Assembly: GCA_046327745.1 (NCBI GenBank)
Contig: JAXLXV010000014.1
Location: forward strand, 1-64,000
DNA: 64,000 bases
Reading direction: 5' to 3'
Source: JABAQJ01 sp046327745
Lineage (GTDB): Bacteria > Gemmatimonadota > Gemmatimonadetes > Gemmatimonadales > Gemmatimonadaceae
The notes below the pieces were generated by a model. The model was not told the DNA's origin. It worked only from the letters and a program-made list of their open reading frames with translations, and did no database searches. Below, piece by piece: positions 44,748-53,506 of the stretch (the stretch's first letter is position 1; every line of letters begins with the position of its first letter). The position numbers and the translations under genes were made by a program.

Positions 44748-46289
44748 ATGCGTGACGCGAAGGGAGAGCCACAGGCGTACGTAATGTCGCGCGACGCTGG
44801 TGTTCTACTTGGCGCCCTGGCGGTGTTGCTCCACGTCGTCGCTAATGCGAGCTCTCCGTACGGATGGCAGCGCGATGAATTCCTGTACTTTGCCATGGGG
44901 CAGCACCTTCAGCTGTTCCGCATGGATTTTCCGCCGTTCATTGCCATCCTCGCTCGCGCGGGCCGGGCCTGGTTTGGCGACTCGCTGGTGGCCACGCGTC
45001 TTTTTCCCGCCTTCGCCCACGCCGCCCTGATCGTCCTGAGCGCTCGCACGGCGCGGGTACTGGGCGGAGGGCGCTTTGCCGAGTGGCTGGCGGCCCTGGC
45101 CGTCCTCATGTCTCCGCTCTTCATGCGGCCGGGCACACTCTTCCAACCCGTGGTGTTCGATCAACTGTGGTGGACCTGTGCGCTCTTCGCCTTGTTGCAG
45201 GTGGAGCGAACGCAGGACGGACACTGGTGGATGGCAGTCGGCGTCTCGTTAGGTCTTGGCCTGCTCACAAAGTTCAGCATCGCGTTCATTGCGTTGCCGC
45301 TGGTCATCGGGGTGGTGTTATCGCCGACACGGCGCTGGTTGTCGACGCGGTGGCCGTGGATAGCGGCCGGGATAGCTTGTCTCATCGGCCTTCCGTCTGT
45401 CGTTGGTCAGCTGCAACTCGGGTTCCCTGTCCTGACGCAGATGCACGACTTAGAGAATAGCCAGCTCGCCTACGTGACCCCGCTGGCGTTCCTTGCAGCG
45501 CAGGTACTCTTTTCTCCTGTCTTCGTCCCGCTTTCGCTGTGGGCACTCTTCGCCTTGGTCAGACGTCCAGCGTCCCGCGCGGTGGGCATAGCCTGCGTTG
45601 GAGCGTTTGTTCTTCTGATGGCGCTGAAGGGCAAGGCATACTACGTGGGGCCCATCTATCCCACGCTGTTCGCTGCCACGGCCGTAGGGGTGGAGGGAAT
45701 CGCGTCGCAGCGACGGCTGGTACGGAGCCTCGTGGTCGCAGCGGCCTTGGTGGTCGGTGTGGTCATCGCACCCTTCGGCTACCCAGTGGTCCCACCGGTG
45801 TCCATGGCGCGTTACGCCGCTGCCGTTGGCATTACGTCGGCGGTAAAGACCAACCAGGGCGAGCAGTTGGAGCTGCCGCAGGACTACGCCGACATGCTCG
45901 GGTGGGAAGAAATGGTTCGAGCGGTGGCCAAGGTCTACCACGCACTCCCACGTGCGGAACAGGAGCAGGCGGTGATCGTTGGCCAGAACTATGGGCGCGC
46001 CGGCGCGGTCGACTTCTTCGCCGACCGATACGGACTCCCGCACAGTGTGTCGACCGCCGGTAGCTACTGGTTCTTTGGCCCGGGCGATCGTCCCGGAAAT
46101 GTCGTCATCTCCATTGGGAGCGATCGGGCGGATCTAGAACAGTACTTCGAGTCCGTTCAGCTGGTCGCGCAGACGTCCAATCCTATGGGCGTGCCGGAAG
46201 AGCGTGCGGTGCCTATCTGGGTCTGCCGGTCGCCACGCAATCGGCAGACCCTGCAGTCCCTGTGGCCCTCATTCGCCGGCCAGAACTGA
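44748..46289 (+). CDS. Glycosyltransferase family 39-like membrane protein
   Basis: A 513-residue protein with about ten predicted helices. The first loop carries YGWQRDEFLYFAMGQHL, the Asp-Glu pair typical of GT-C (GT39/ArnT-like) enzymes, followed by FPPFIAILARAGRAWFGDS. It likely transfers a sugar from a polyprenyl-phosphate donor to a lipid or protein outside the inner membrane. The C-terminal 130 residues form a soluble periplasmic domain with VIVGQNYGRAGAVDFFADRY. I start at the ATG at 44748, preceded by AGGTG; the GTG at 44739 is an alternative. Confidence 0.83.
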   Translation: MRDAKGEPQAYVMSRDAGVLLGALAVLLHVVANASSPYGWQRDEFLYFAMGQHLQLFRMDFPPFIAILARAGRAWFGDSLVATRLFPAFAHAALIVLSARTARVLGGGRFAEWLAALAVLMSPLFMRPGTLFQPVVFDQLWWTCALFALLQVERTQDGHWWMAVGVSLGLGLLTKFSIAFIALPLVIGVVLSPTRRWLSTRWPWIAAGIACLIGLPSVVGQLQLGFPVLTQMHDLENSQLAYVTPLAFLAAQVLFSPVFVPLSLWALFALVRRPASRAVGIACVGAFVLLMALKGKAYYVGPIYPTLFAATAVGVEGIASQRRLVRSLVVAAALVVGVVIAPFGYPVVPPVSMARYAAAVGITSAVKTNQGEQLELPQDYADMLGWEEMVRAVAKVYHALPRAEQEQAVIVGQNYGRAGAVDFFADRYGLPHSVSTAGSYWFFGPGDRPGNVVISIGSDRADLEQYFESVQLVAQTSNPMGVPEERAVPIWVCRSPRNRQTLQSLWPSFAGQN

Positions 46290-46387
46290 GCACGGAGCTG
46301 AACGGCAAGATCGAGGTCTACTCTGCCCTGCGCTCTCTGGCACCGCGAATATCGCACGTCTCGTTCGGGACACGTGCTGTGGTCCAG

Positions 46388-48379
46388 CTAGAACTCGATT
46401 TGCGCGCCCAGTTCCACTACGCGATTGGGCGGGATGCCAAAGAACTCCGTGGCCGAGCGGGCGTTCCGCGCCATGACCGAGAACAACTTCTTGCGCCAGC
46501 GCTTCATCCCCGTGCTGCCCTTGGCAATCAGCTGCTCGCGTCCCAGGTAGTACGTAGTGTCCATGCGCCGGGTCTTGATCCCGCCGTCCTGACACCGATG
46601 GCGAAGCTCCTCGACGTTAGGCGTCTCCATGAAGCCGTAAAACGCTTTGACCCGCCAAAATCCGTGCTCCAACTTCTCGATCGTCAGGCGCTCCAGTGGT
46701 GAAACCTCCGGTACCTCTCGGCCAATGATCGACAGCAGCACGACTTGTTCGTGCAGCACCTTGTTGTGCTTCAGGTGATGCAAGAGAACAACCGGAGTCT
46801 TCTCCGACTCCGAGGTCATGAAGATCGCGGTGCCGGGGACCCTCACCACTTTCCCCTGGGACAGGCTGTCCATCAGGGACTCCACTTCCAGTGAACGATC
46901 CAGCAAGACCTCGCGCAGCAGCATCCGGCCGCGTTTCCACGTCGTCATGACGGTGAACAGGCAGACGCCAATGGCTAAGGGCACCCACCCCCCCTGTTCG
47001 ATCTTGATGGCGTTGGCGCCAAAGAAGGCCAGGTCAACCGTCAGGAACAACACGGCCAAGCCGCCAGCATGCAAGGTCGACCAGTGCCATCGTTCCCTGG
47101 CCACGACATAGAACAAAATCGTGGTGATTGCCATGGTGCCGGTGACGGCAATGCCGTACGCCGCGCCAAGCGCCGAGGAGTTCTTGAAACCAAGAACCAC
47201 CAGGAGCGTGCCCAGCATCAACGCGGTGTTCACCTCGGGAATGTAGATCTGGCCGGCCTCGCTCTTGGACGTGTGCACGATCGTCACGCGCGGCGTGTAG
47301 CCAAGCTGCACGCTCTGCTGCGTCAGGGAGAATGCGCCGGAGATCAGGGCCTGCGACGCAATGATCGCCGCCAGCGTCGCGATGGTGATCAGCGGGTACA
47401 GCAGCAGTCGTGGCGCCAGCAGGTAGAACGGGTTCTCTGCCGCCTCAGGTAGCCGCAGTAGCAGGCCGCCCTGGCCAAAGTAGTTCAGGAGCAACGCCGG
47501 GAAGACCAACCCAAACCATGCGCGGCGGATCGGCTTCTTTCCGAAATGCCCCATGTCGGCATACAGCGCCTCGGCGCCCGTCACCGCCAGCACCACCGCG
47601 CCTAACAACACGAACGCGTGCGTGCCATGATCGACAAAGAACCGCATGGCATACCACGGGTTCACCGCGAACAGGATGCGCGGCTCCCTCGCGATCTCCA
47701 CACTCCCAAGTATGGCGATCGCGAAGAACCACACCAGCATCAGCGGACCAAAGACGGTACCGACCTTCTTCGTCCCGTGCCGCTGGCCCAAAAAGAGCAC
47801 CAGCAGGATGATGATCGCGGCGACAAGGATGACGCGCGGATCAAGGTTCGGGATGGCGATGTTGAGTCCTTCCACCGCCGACAACACCGAGATCGCCGGC
47901 GTGATGATTCCATCGCCGTACAGCAACGCCGCGCCGAACAGCCCGAGCATGATGATCAGCGTGTACCGCCGCCGATGGGCCGCGTCATCGCGCGACTGTT
48001 GCAGCACCAACGCGAGCAGGGCCAGGATTCCCCCTTCTCCCCGGTTGTCGGCCCGCATGATGTAGATGATGTACTTGATGCTGACGACGGCGATCAACGA
48101 CCACAGGATCAACGACAGCACGCCGTACACGTTGTCCGGGGTGCGCGCGAGGCCGTACTCGTGCTTGAAGCACTCGCGCAGGGCGTAAAGGGGCGACGTC
48201 CCGATGTCGCCGTAAACGACGCCCAGCGCAGTGAGTGTCAGCACCGCTAGCCGTTGGCCCCGCGGGTCGACGTCCGCATGGATGCGTGGCGGCGTCGAGG
48301 GAATTTCCGATGTCGTGGTGATCGACATCGCGCGAAGCGACGGTTCGCCTTCTCCAGGGGGAGCCGGAGTGGCGCTCAT
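46388..48379 (-). CDS. kup: Low-affinity potassium uptake protein Kup
   Basis: A 663-residue transporter of the KUP/HAK/KT family with about 12 membrane helices and a C-terminal cytoplasmic domain of about 190 residues. The family signature is near the start: LGVVYGDIGTSPLYALRECF (residues about 36-55). ADNRGEGGILALLAL and GTKKVGTVFGPLMLVWF also match. It imports K+ with protons. The N-terminus is slightly extended (MSATPAPPGEGEP); a second ATG at 48328 is possible. It lies downstream of padR, behind a terminator. Confidence 0.95.
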   Translation of the reverse strand: MSATPAPPGEGEPSLRAMSITTTSEIPSTPPRIHADVDPRGQRLAVLTLTALGVVYGDIGTSPLYALRECFKHEYGLARTPDNVYGVLSLILWSLIAVVSIKYIIYIMRADNRGEGGILALLALVLQQSRDDAAHRRRYTLIIMLGLFGAALLYGDGIITPAISVLSAVEGLNIAIPNLDPRVILVAAIIILLVLFLGQRHGTKKVGTVFGPLMLVWFFAIAILGSVEIAREPRILFAVNPWYAMRFFVDHGTHAFVLLGAVVLAVTGAEALYADMGHFGKKPIRRAWFGLVFPALLLNYFGQGGLLLRLPEAAENPFYLLAPRLLLYPLITIATLAAIIASQALISGAFSLTQQSVQLGYTPRVTIVHTSKSEAGQIYIPEVNTALMLGTLLVVLGFKNSSALGAAYGIAVTGTMAITTILFYVVARERWHWSTLHAGGLAVLFLTVDLAFFGANAIKIEQGGWVPLAIGVCLFTVMTTWKRGRMLLREVLLDRSLEVESLMDSLSQGKVVRVPGTAIFMTSESEKTPVVLLHHLKHNKVLHEQVVLLSIIGREVPEVSPLERLTIEKLEHGFWRVKAFYGFMETPNVEELRHRCQDGGIKTRRMDTTYYLGREQLIAKGSTGMKRWRKKLFSVMARNARSATEFFGIPPNRVVELGAQIEF

Positions 48380-48447
48380 GTATTCGAAGGCGCTGGACGC
48401 ACCTGAGGATGCCGAAGACCTGGGAACGCGATGATCGCGAAGTAAAA

Positions 48448-48477
48448 ACGGGTCGCGGCACCGAGGCCACGACCCGT
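48448..48477 (-). terminator. Rho-independent terminator downstream of the PadR gene
   Basis: Stem acgggtcg and cgacccgt, extended by further pairs after a mismatch, is followed on the minus strand by a run of five T. It lies between the PadR gene and kup, so the two are probably separate transcripts. Confidence 0.7.
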
Positions 48478-48514
48478 CTCAAATCTACCCGAAAGCCCTT
48501 GGCGGTAAAGCGAC

Positions 48515-49138
48515 CTACTTGCTATCGCCCGCTGGCGGCGTGTTTCGACTGGCCTCCACGGCCGCCCGAAGTTCGCTCGCCGTCCGCTCGAGGATCTGCC
48601 GGACCTTGGCGGCTAAGTCCTTGTCCTTGTGATAGTCACGCACCGAGCCGTAGGTCGCGGCGGCGACATCCCGGAACGAACGGTTGATGTCCATGACGGC
48701 GTCCGAGAGGATGCTGGCGCCGATGTCAGAGATGCGCTCGAAGACATCTTCGACCGTCGACTTGTTCTGATCCAGGTACTGACGCCCCGCGTCCGTGATC
48801 GCGTAGATCTTCTTGCCGCCCTCTTCCGGCGTGACCGAGGCGTATCCGAGGTCCTCAAGCAGCTGGAGGGTGGGGTACACGGTACCCGCGCTGGGGCTGT
48901 AGGCGCCGCCGGACTGTTCCTCGAGCTCTTTGATGATCTCGTACCCGTGGCGTGGCTTCTCCTCGAGAAGCTTCAGGATGACGTATTTGAGATCCCCCTG
49001 CTCGAACATTCGGCCGCCCCGAAAGCCGCGCCGCCGACCACCCTTTCCCATCCAAATGCCCCATGGCTCCTCGAAAGACCAAGCTCCGCGGCCACCACCG
49101 GCTCGCGGTCCACAGCAGGAATCAAAACGTGACCACAT
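48515..49138 (-). CDS. PadR-family transcriptional regulator
   Basis: A 207-residue regulator with a Gly/Arg-rich N-terminal leader (to about residue 42) followed by the PadR winged helix: MFEQGDLKYVILKLLEEKPR, HGYEIIKELEEQSGGAYSPS, AGTVYPTLQLLEDLGYASVT, and KKIYAITDAGRQYLDQN. The C-terminal helices (about 130-190) would make the dimer. The Gly-rich leader is common in PadR proteins of this type. I start at the ATG at 49138 because three palindromes, likely its own operator, lie just upstream, implying autoregulation. Likely ligands or targets are not visible; the neighbouring sigma operon or kup are candidates. Confidence 0.9.
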   Translation of the reverse strand: MWSRFDSCCGPRAGGGRGAWSFEEPWGIWMGKGGRRRGFRGGRMFEQGDLKYVILKLLEEKPRHGYEIIKELEEQSGGAYSPSAGTVYPTLQLLEDLGYASVTPEEGGKKIYAITDAGRQYLDQNKSTVEDVFERISDIGASILSDAVMDINRSFRDVAAATYGSVRDYHKDKDLAAKVRQILERTASELRAAVEASRNTPPAGDSK

Positions 49139-49148
49139 AACCAAACTC

Positions 49149-49194
49149 CGATATATCGTTGGATCGAACGATATATCGTTGCAAAGATATATCG
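49149..49194. promoter_or_regulatory. Triple palindromic operator upstream of the PadR gene
   Basis: Three copies of gatatatcg sit at 49149-49158, 49169-49178 and 49185-49194. The middle one extends to a perfect 14-bp palindrome, aacgatatatcgtt (49167-49180). The AT-rich cluster stands out in GC-rich DNA and ends 10 nt from the PadR start codon, as expected for an autoregulatory site. Confidence 0.7.
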
Positions 49195-49208
49195 CAAGGG
49201 TGGACCCC

Positions 49209-49239
49209 AAAAAAAGAGGGCGACGCGCTGGCGCCGCCC
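49209..49239 (-). terminator. Rho-independent terminator of the sigma/anti-sigma operon
   Basis: On the minus strand, an imperfect stem gggcggcg and cgtcgccc is followed by a seven-T run. It lies 25 nt after the stop of the Spy-like gene. Confidence 0.75.
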
Positions 49240-49263
49240 ATGAAGTCCTCACCGACCAGTTGC

Positions 49264-49647
49264 TCAGTCCTCGTGGTCGTGCTTCTTGGTCGTTGAGTCG
49301 TTGATCTCTCGGATGAACTCGTCGAACGCGACCGCTTGGCTGCTATCCAGCAGTAGGCGAATCTGGGCACGCGAGTGAAGCTTCACGGAGTCCAGCTGAT
49401 TTCTCACTGGCGCCATAACGACCTGATACTGCTTGTGCCGCTCGTCCAATATGGAGTCGACTTTCCGCTCCTGCTCCTGGGAAAGCGAGAGTCGATCCGC
49501 GAGAGAGCTTCGAACCTGCGTGACCGATGCGTCTGTGGCGCAAATGCGGTCCTGAATCATCACGCGATCCGCGGTAAAGCCCAAGGCGCCGCCGACCAGC
49601 ACCGCGCCGAGTAGGAACATCATGGCCTGCTGTTTTGACGGAGTCAT
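49264..49647 (-). CDS. Spy/CpxP-like periplasmic protein
   Basis: A 127-residue protein with one N-terminal hydrophobic segment (MFLLGAVLVGGALGFTAD), so it is exported or anchored, and a helical rest. LADRLSLSQEQERKVDSILD near residue 50 and a basic-acidic helix toward the end resemble the LTxxQ/heavy-metal-resistance family (Spy, CpxP, CnrX). It ends with a His/Asp tail (TTKKHDHED). It is third in an ECF sigma operon, 9 nt after the anti-sigma-like gene. It may sense metal or misfolded proteins for that system. Confidence 0.65.
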   Translation of the reverse strand: MTPSKQQAMMFLLGAVLVGGALGFTADRVMIQDRICATDASVTQVRSSLADRLSLSQEQERKVDSILDERHKQYQVVMAPVRNQLDSVKLHSRAQIRLLLDSSQAVAFDEFIREINDSTTKKHDHED

Positions 49648-49656
49648 GGGCTTACA

Positions 49657-50043
49657 TCAACGCGAAAGGAGGTACCGTAATGTGGCCTCACGCGTCACCG
49701 CGCTCGGCTCGTTCCCCAAGGTCTCGGTCAGAATCAGCGAGTCGGCCGGCGCGCCGAGCAACTCCTCATAGGCCACGCGCTGCCGTTCCTGCTCCGAGCG
49801 CCATGCCGCCGCGCCGGCAATGAGCGCCGCGCCAATGCCAGCTGCAACACCAATGCGCGTCCAGCCGCGAAAGTAGGACCACCATTCACGCGACACGGCG
49901 CCCTCGGACAGAATCCGGGCCATGACGCTTCGCTCAAATCGCGCCCAATACCCGTCATCACCCGGAGCCGCATAGTGCGATCGTAGCGCCTCGGTCACGT
50001 CCTCGTCGCCGGCATCTCGGCCTTCGCCGCGAATGAGCTTCAT
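49657..50043 (-). CDS. Probable anti-sigma factor (single membrane helix)
   Basis: A 128-residue protein with a cytoplasmic N-terminal part (about 60 residues, WARFERSVMARIL), one membrane helix (IGVAAGIGAALIAGAAAW, about 68-85), and a short exposed end. No zinc-binding anti-sigma motif (HxxxCxxC) is present. The assignment rests on position and topology: the ATG overlaps the sigma stop by 4 nt, and a Spy-like protein follows. It may bind the sigma factor and release it on envelope stress. Confidence 0.65.
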   Translation of the reverse strand: MKLIRGEGRDAGDEDVTEALRSHYAAPGDDGYWARFERSVMARILSEGAVSREWWSYFRGWTRIGVAAGIGAALIAGAAAWRSEQERQRVAYEELLGAPADSLILTETLGNEPSAVTREATLRYLLSR

Positions 50044-50660
50044 AACTTGCTCCTCAGACTTCCCAACACCGAGCGCAGTCGCGCCCGGGCATGATGGAGA
50101 TCGGAACGGGCCGTTCCTTCGGGAATGCCCAGGATCTTGCCGATCTCAGAGTGTTTGAATCCTTCAACGTCATGAAGGACGATTACTGAACGTTGGCGTT
50201 CCCCGAGCGTCTCCAGCGCGGCGCTCAGGCGCCGACGCAATTCGTCTGACTCCGCGGGGTCTTGAAACGGCGACGCAATGGAATCGGCGAGCGCATCGGC
50301 ATCGCGCACTTTCTTGCGACGCGTGATGTCGAGCGCTGCGTTCGCGACAATACGATGGAGCCAGGCCGCGAAGGCCTGATCGGGAAGGAAGCGATCGAGT
50401 GCCCGATAGGCGTGCAGGAACCCTTCCTGGACGGCATCCTCCGCGTCTTCATGCGTGAGCACGATGGCCCGCGCCACGGCGTACGCGCGACGCTGATGCG
50501 TGTGCACCAGGGACGCGAACGCCTCCGTGTTGCCGCGTTGCGCGGCGACCACGAGCTGCTGCTCGATCTCGCGTTCGGCGGGATCAGTGGCCACGCGACG
50601 TGGTCCCTGCCGTTCGGCGGGTTCTACGACAGCTAGATGTTGCGCGAGAGACGTTGCCAC
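50040..50660 (-). CDS. RNA polymerase ECF sigma factor (RpoE-like)
   Basis: A 206-residue sigma-70 family protein. Region 2 is AFASLVHTHQRRAYAVARAI to EDAEDAVQEGFLHAYRALD (about residues 48-95), and region 4 contains LGERQRSVIVLHDVEGFKHS and IPEGTARSDLHHARARLRSV (about 150-200). The start is a GTG at 50660 with a long N-terminal extension of about 35 residues; a later start is possible. The gene begins a three-gene operon with an anti-sigma-like and a Spy-like protein, so it probably answers envelope or metal stress. I cannot identify its promoter class. Confidence 0.93.
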   Translation of the reverse strand: MATSLAQHLAVVEPAERQGPRRVATDPAEREIEQQLVVAAQRGNTEAFASLVHTHQRRAYAVARAIVLTHEDAEDAVQEGFLHAYRALDRFLPDQAFAAWLHRIVANAALDITRRKKVRDADALADSIASPFQDPAESDELRRRLSAALETLGERQRSVIVLHDVEGFKHSEIGKILGIPEGTARSDLHHARARLRSVLGSLRSKL

Positions 50661-50716
50661 GCGTTTGGTGAAAGAGGACGTCCATTAAACGCGTCCGTCG
50701 TGGGCAGTGTTGAGAG

Positions 50717-51322
50717 CTAGCCACCAGCGGGAGTACCCGCCAGACCGAGCTGCTCGGCTTGGCCCTTCATGGCATCCACGACGAACTGGATGTGCTCGTC
50801 GAGGTCGACTCCCATCTCGCTCGCGCCTAGCAGGACGTCCTCGCGACTCACGCCGCGCGCAAAGGCCTTGTCCTTCATCTTCTTACGGACGGACTTTGCG
50901 TCTACCTCGAGAATACTGCGCGAGGGCCGAACGAGAGCCGTGGCGGTGATCAGTCCGCTGAGCTCGTCGACGGCAAATAGTATACGCGCCATAGAGGTTT
51001 CTCTCGGGACATGGCAGTACGTGGCGTGTCCGAGGATGGCCTGCAGAATGTCTTCCGGATATCCCAGGTCGCGCAGGATTCGCACGCCTTCGGCCGGATG
51101 TTCCTTATCTGCTGAATGTTCCGCGTTAGGCCAGCGTTCGTAGTCGAAGTCGTGCACGAGTCCGCACAATCCCCATCGTTCGACATCGCCGCCGAGTCGT
51201 GCGGCATAGGCGCGCATGGCCGCTTCCACGCCCAACATGTGCTTTCGGAGCGATTCGCTCTGGGTGTACTCGCAAACGAGCTTGTACGCGGAATCGCGGG
51301 ACGGGAGGGCGGATTCGGTCAT
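50717..51322 (-). CDS. HD-domain phosphohydrolase
   Basis: A 201-residue cytoplasmic HD-superfamily protein. The metal site can be read as His in SLRKHMLGVEAAMRA (about residue 26), His-Asp in CGLVHDFDYERW (about 56-57), then AEHSADKEHPAEGV and ILGHATYCHVP. These features match small HD hydrolases annotated as HDIG-type or metal-dependent phosphohydrolases that act on nucleotides. The start is the ATG at 51322 (MTESALPSRD). It is codirectional with the efflux operon but separated from the HAD gene by 72 nt. Confidence 0.83.
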   Translation of the reverse strand: MTESALPSRDSAYKLVCEYTQSESLRKHMLGVEAAMRAYAARLGGDVERWGLCGLVHDFDYERWPNAEHSADKEHPAEGVRILRDLGYPEDILQAILGHATYCHVPRETSMARILFAVDELSGLITATALVRPSRSILEVDAKSVRKKMKDKAFARGVSREDVLLGASEMGVDLDEHIQFVVDAMKGQAEQLGLAGTPAGG

Positions 51323-51394
51323 GAGTACTGGCCGGGGCAAGGGGAGGGGGGACGGAGGTGATGCGCCTGAAGGTAGCACGGACCACGGCATCCA

Positions 51395-51952
51395 TCACGC
51401 ATCGAACACCTTCACGATAGTCCCCGCCTGTGCGGCCTGTCGATGCAGCTCCGGCGACGGCGCCACCAAGTAGCCGTGACGTGCCGCGGCGAAGATAGGC
51501 AGGTCGGCGATCGAGTCGCCGACGTAGTCGAAGGGTCCTGCGCCAATTGCTCGGCGGATGGCCGCCACCTTCGCCGCGCCCTTGGCATTGTCGCTCCCAT
51601 CGGTGGCCACGATACCATCGAAACAGGTCAGGTAGCTGGCGACAGCTTCCGCGATTCGTCGATGGGCAGCCGTGGCCAAGAGGACGCGGCGTCCTTGGGC
51701 GTGTTGCGCGCGCACGAAATCGACGACGGCGGCACGCCACGGGAGTTGGCTGGGGTTGGGGACAACGTACGCGGCCACCGCCGTCTTCATTTCGCCGCGT
51801 CCGCGAGCGAGGGCGATGGCGACCTCCGGCAGCTTCCACGGTCGGCGGCGCGCCAGTTCGCGCAGGGAGATGACCAGCGTATCACCGGCAATCAGGGTGC
51901 CGTCGAGGTCGACGCAGAGTGGGACTTGGTCCGAGGCGGCCGCCGCGCTCAT
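51395..51952 (-). CDS. HAD-family phosphatase
   Basis: A 185-residue phosphatase of the haloacid dehalogenase superfamily. Motif I is CVDLDGTLIAGDT (nucleophile Asp near residue 15), motif II ATAAHRRIA, a Lys in NAKGAAKVAAI, and motif IV YVGDSIADLPIF. The cap is small. The sequence is close to the HAD module found fused to UbiA-type prenyltransferases, but no prenyltransferase is joined here. The gene starts 3 nt after the MFS gene ends, suggesting cotranscription with the efflux operon. The physiological substrate is unknown. Confidence 0.85.
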   Translation of the reverse strand: MSAAAASDQVPLCVDLDGTLIAGDTLVISLRELARRRPWKLPEVAIALARGRGEMKTAVAAYVVPNPSQLPWRAAVVDFVRAQHAQGRRVLLATAAHRRIAEAVASYLTCFDGIVATDGSDNAKGAAKVAAIRRAIGAGPFDYVGDSIADLPIFAAARHGYLVAPSPELHRQAAQAGTIVKVFDA

Positions 51953-51955
51953 CGA

Positions 51956-53506
51956 TCAATGGTCGGTGCTTGGGCCAAACTGCCGGGCACGGCCTGTGCG
52001 CCACAGCAGCAACAACGGCAGGGAGCTGCACAGCAAGATACCGTTCAGCAGGTAAATGCGACCAAAGGCGATCACGCTGGCTTGAGCGGTGATCTGCCGG
52101 TCAAGCGCCATGAGGGCCTGCTGTTTGGCGACGAACAGGTTGGCGCCGCGCGACGCCAGCCCCTGGGTCAGCAGGTCCAACCGCTGCCGTGACAGCGTAT
52201 CGAAAAGTCCGACGTGCTCGGTGATGAGTGCCTTGTTGGCGGCGGTGTATCGCCCGAGCAAGGTGGCCATGATGGCGATGCCGAGTGATCCGCCGAGCTG
52301 ACGGAACAGGTTGAACAGTGCCGTGGCTTGGGGAAGGTCGCGGAACGACACCTCTGCCATGGCGGCGCTGGTGAGCGGCACGAAGATGAGCCCAAGGCCC
52401 ACCCCACGCAGAATGAGTGGAATGAAGATCTCGTCGGTGGAGCTCTGCAGCGTCATACGCGAGAGCAGGATCTGCGACGCCAGGAACAGGAAGGCGCCGA
52501 TCACGATCGATGGTCGGGCATCGAATCGTCCGCGGAAGCGTCCCATCAGCCCCATCATCACCGCCGAGGCCAGCGCACCAGGCAAGAGCGCCATGCCGGT
52601 TTGCGCGGCGGTCAGGCCGTGCAAGGACTGCAGGAAGATCGGCAGCACGAACACCCCGCCAAAGAGCGACAGGCCTAGGGCAGCTCCAAAGGCCACGCCG
52701 GTGGCCAACTGCCGGTTCGCCAACACTCGAAAGTTGATGACCGGCTCATCGATCGACAGCTCTCGCCAGATGAGCAGCAAGGTGGAGCTGACGAAGATGA
52801 CGAACAACGCGGTCACAAAGCGCGAGTCGAACCAGTCATAGCGCTCACCGCGTTCTAGCATCCACTGGAGCGACCCCACGGCGACGGTCAACAGCACAAT
52901 GCCCAGCACGTCCACGGTGCTCGCCTTCACTTGGTGCGCGGAGTCGTGCACGTACGCGATCACCATCAGGAAGGCGATGATACCGAGCGGGATGTTGATG
53001 TAGAAGATCCACGGCCAATTGTAGTTGTCGGTGATCCACCCGCCTAACGTGGGTCCCAGTGTGGGGCCCACCATCACGCCAATGCCGAACATGGCCTGGC
53101 CGATGGCCACTTCACTCGGCGGGAACGCCTCGAACAGCGTGGCCTGCGACGTGGAGAGCAACGCCCCGCCGCCGATGCCTTGGACCACGCGCCAGAACAC
53201 CAGGGATCCCAAGGTGCTGGAGTTGCCGCAGAAGAACGACGCGATGATGAAGATCGAGATGGAGCCAGCGAGGTATCGTTTCCGGCCAAAGAAGGCGGAC
53301 AACCAACTGGACATCGGGATGATGATCACGTTGGCGATGATGTAGCCGACGGACACCCACGTGATCTCGTCAACCGTGGCGCCGAGATTCCCCATCATGT
53401 GGGGAATCGCCACGTTCACGATCGACGTATCGATGATCTCCAGTACGGTCGCCAGCGTGACCGCAATGGCAATGAAGTACTTGTACTTGTAGCGGTCGTC
53501 GCTCAC
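51956..53506 (-). CDS. MFS drug exporter, DHA2 (EmrB) family
   Basis: A 516-residue major facilitator with 14 predicted helices. Visible motifs are LATVLEIIDTSIVNVAIPHM (motif D1 near residue 20), GRKRYLAGSISIFII (motif A), FWRVVQGIGGGALLS (motif B) and GIGVMVGPTLGPTLGGWITD (motif C), all typical of DHA2 drug:H+ antiporters. It forms the inner-membrane part of a tripartite pump with the HlyD and TolC products. I start at the GTG at 53506, which overlaps the HlyD stop (GTGA); the frame extends upstream only through hlyD. Confidence 0.94.
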   Translation of the reverse strand: MSDDRYKYKYFIAIAVTLATVLEIIDTSIVNVAIPHMMGNLGATVDEITWVSVGYIIANVIIIPMSSWLSAFFGRKRYLAGSISIFIIASFFCGNSSTLGSLVFWRVVQGIGGGALLSTSQATLFEAFPPSEVAIGQAMFGIGVMVGPTLGPTLGGWITDNYNWPWIFYINIPLGIIAFLMVIAYVHDSAHQVKASTVDVLGIVLLTVAVGSLQWMLERGERYDWFDSRFVTALFVIFVSSTLLLIWRELSIDEPVINFRVLANRQLATGVAFGAALGLSLFGGVFVLPIFLQSLHGLTAAQTGMALLPGALASAVMMGLMGRFRGRFDARPSIVIGAFLFLASQILLSRMTLQSSTDEIFIPLILRGVGLGLIFVPLTSAAMAEVSFRDLPQATALFNLFRQLGGSLGIAIMATLLGRYTAANKALITEHVGLFDTLSRQRLDLLTQGLASRGANLFVAKQQALMALDRQITAQASVIAFGRIYLLNGILLCSSLPLLLLWRTGRARQFGPSTDH

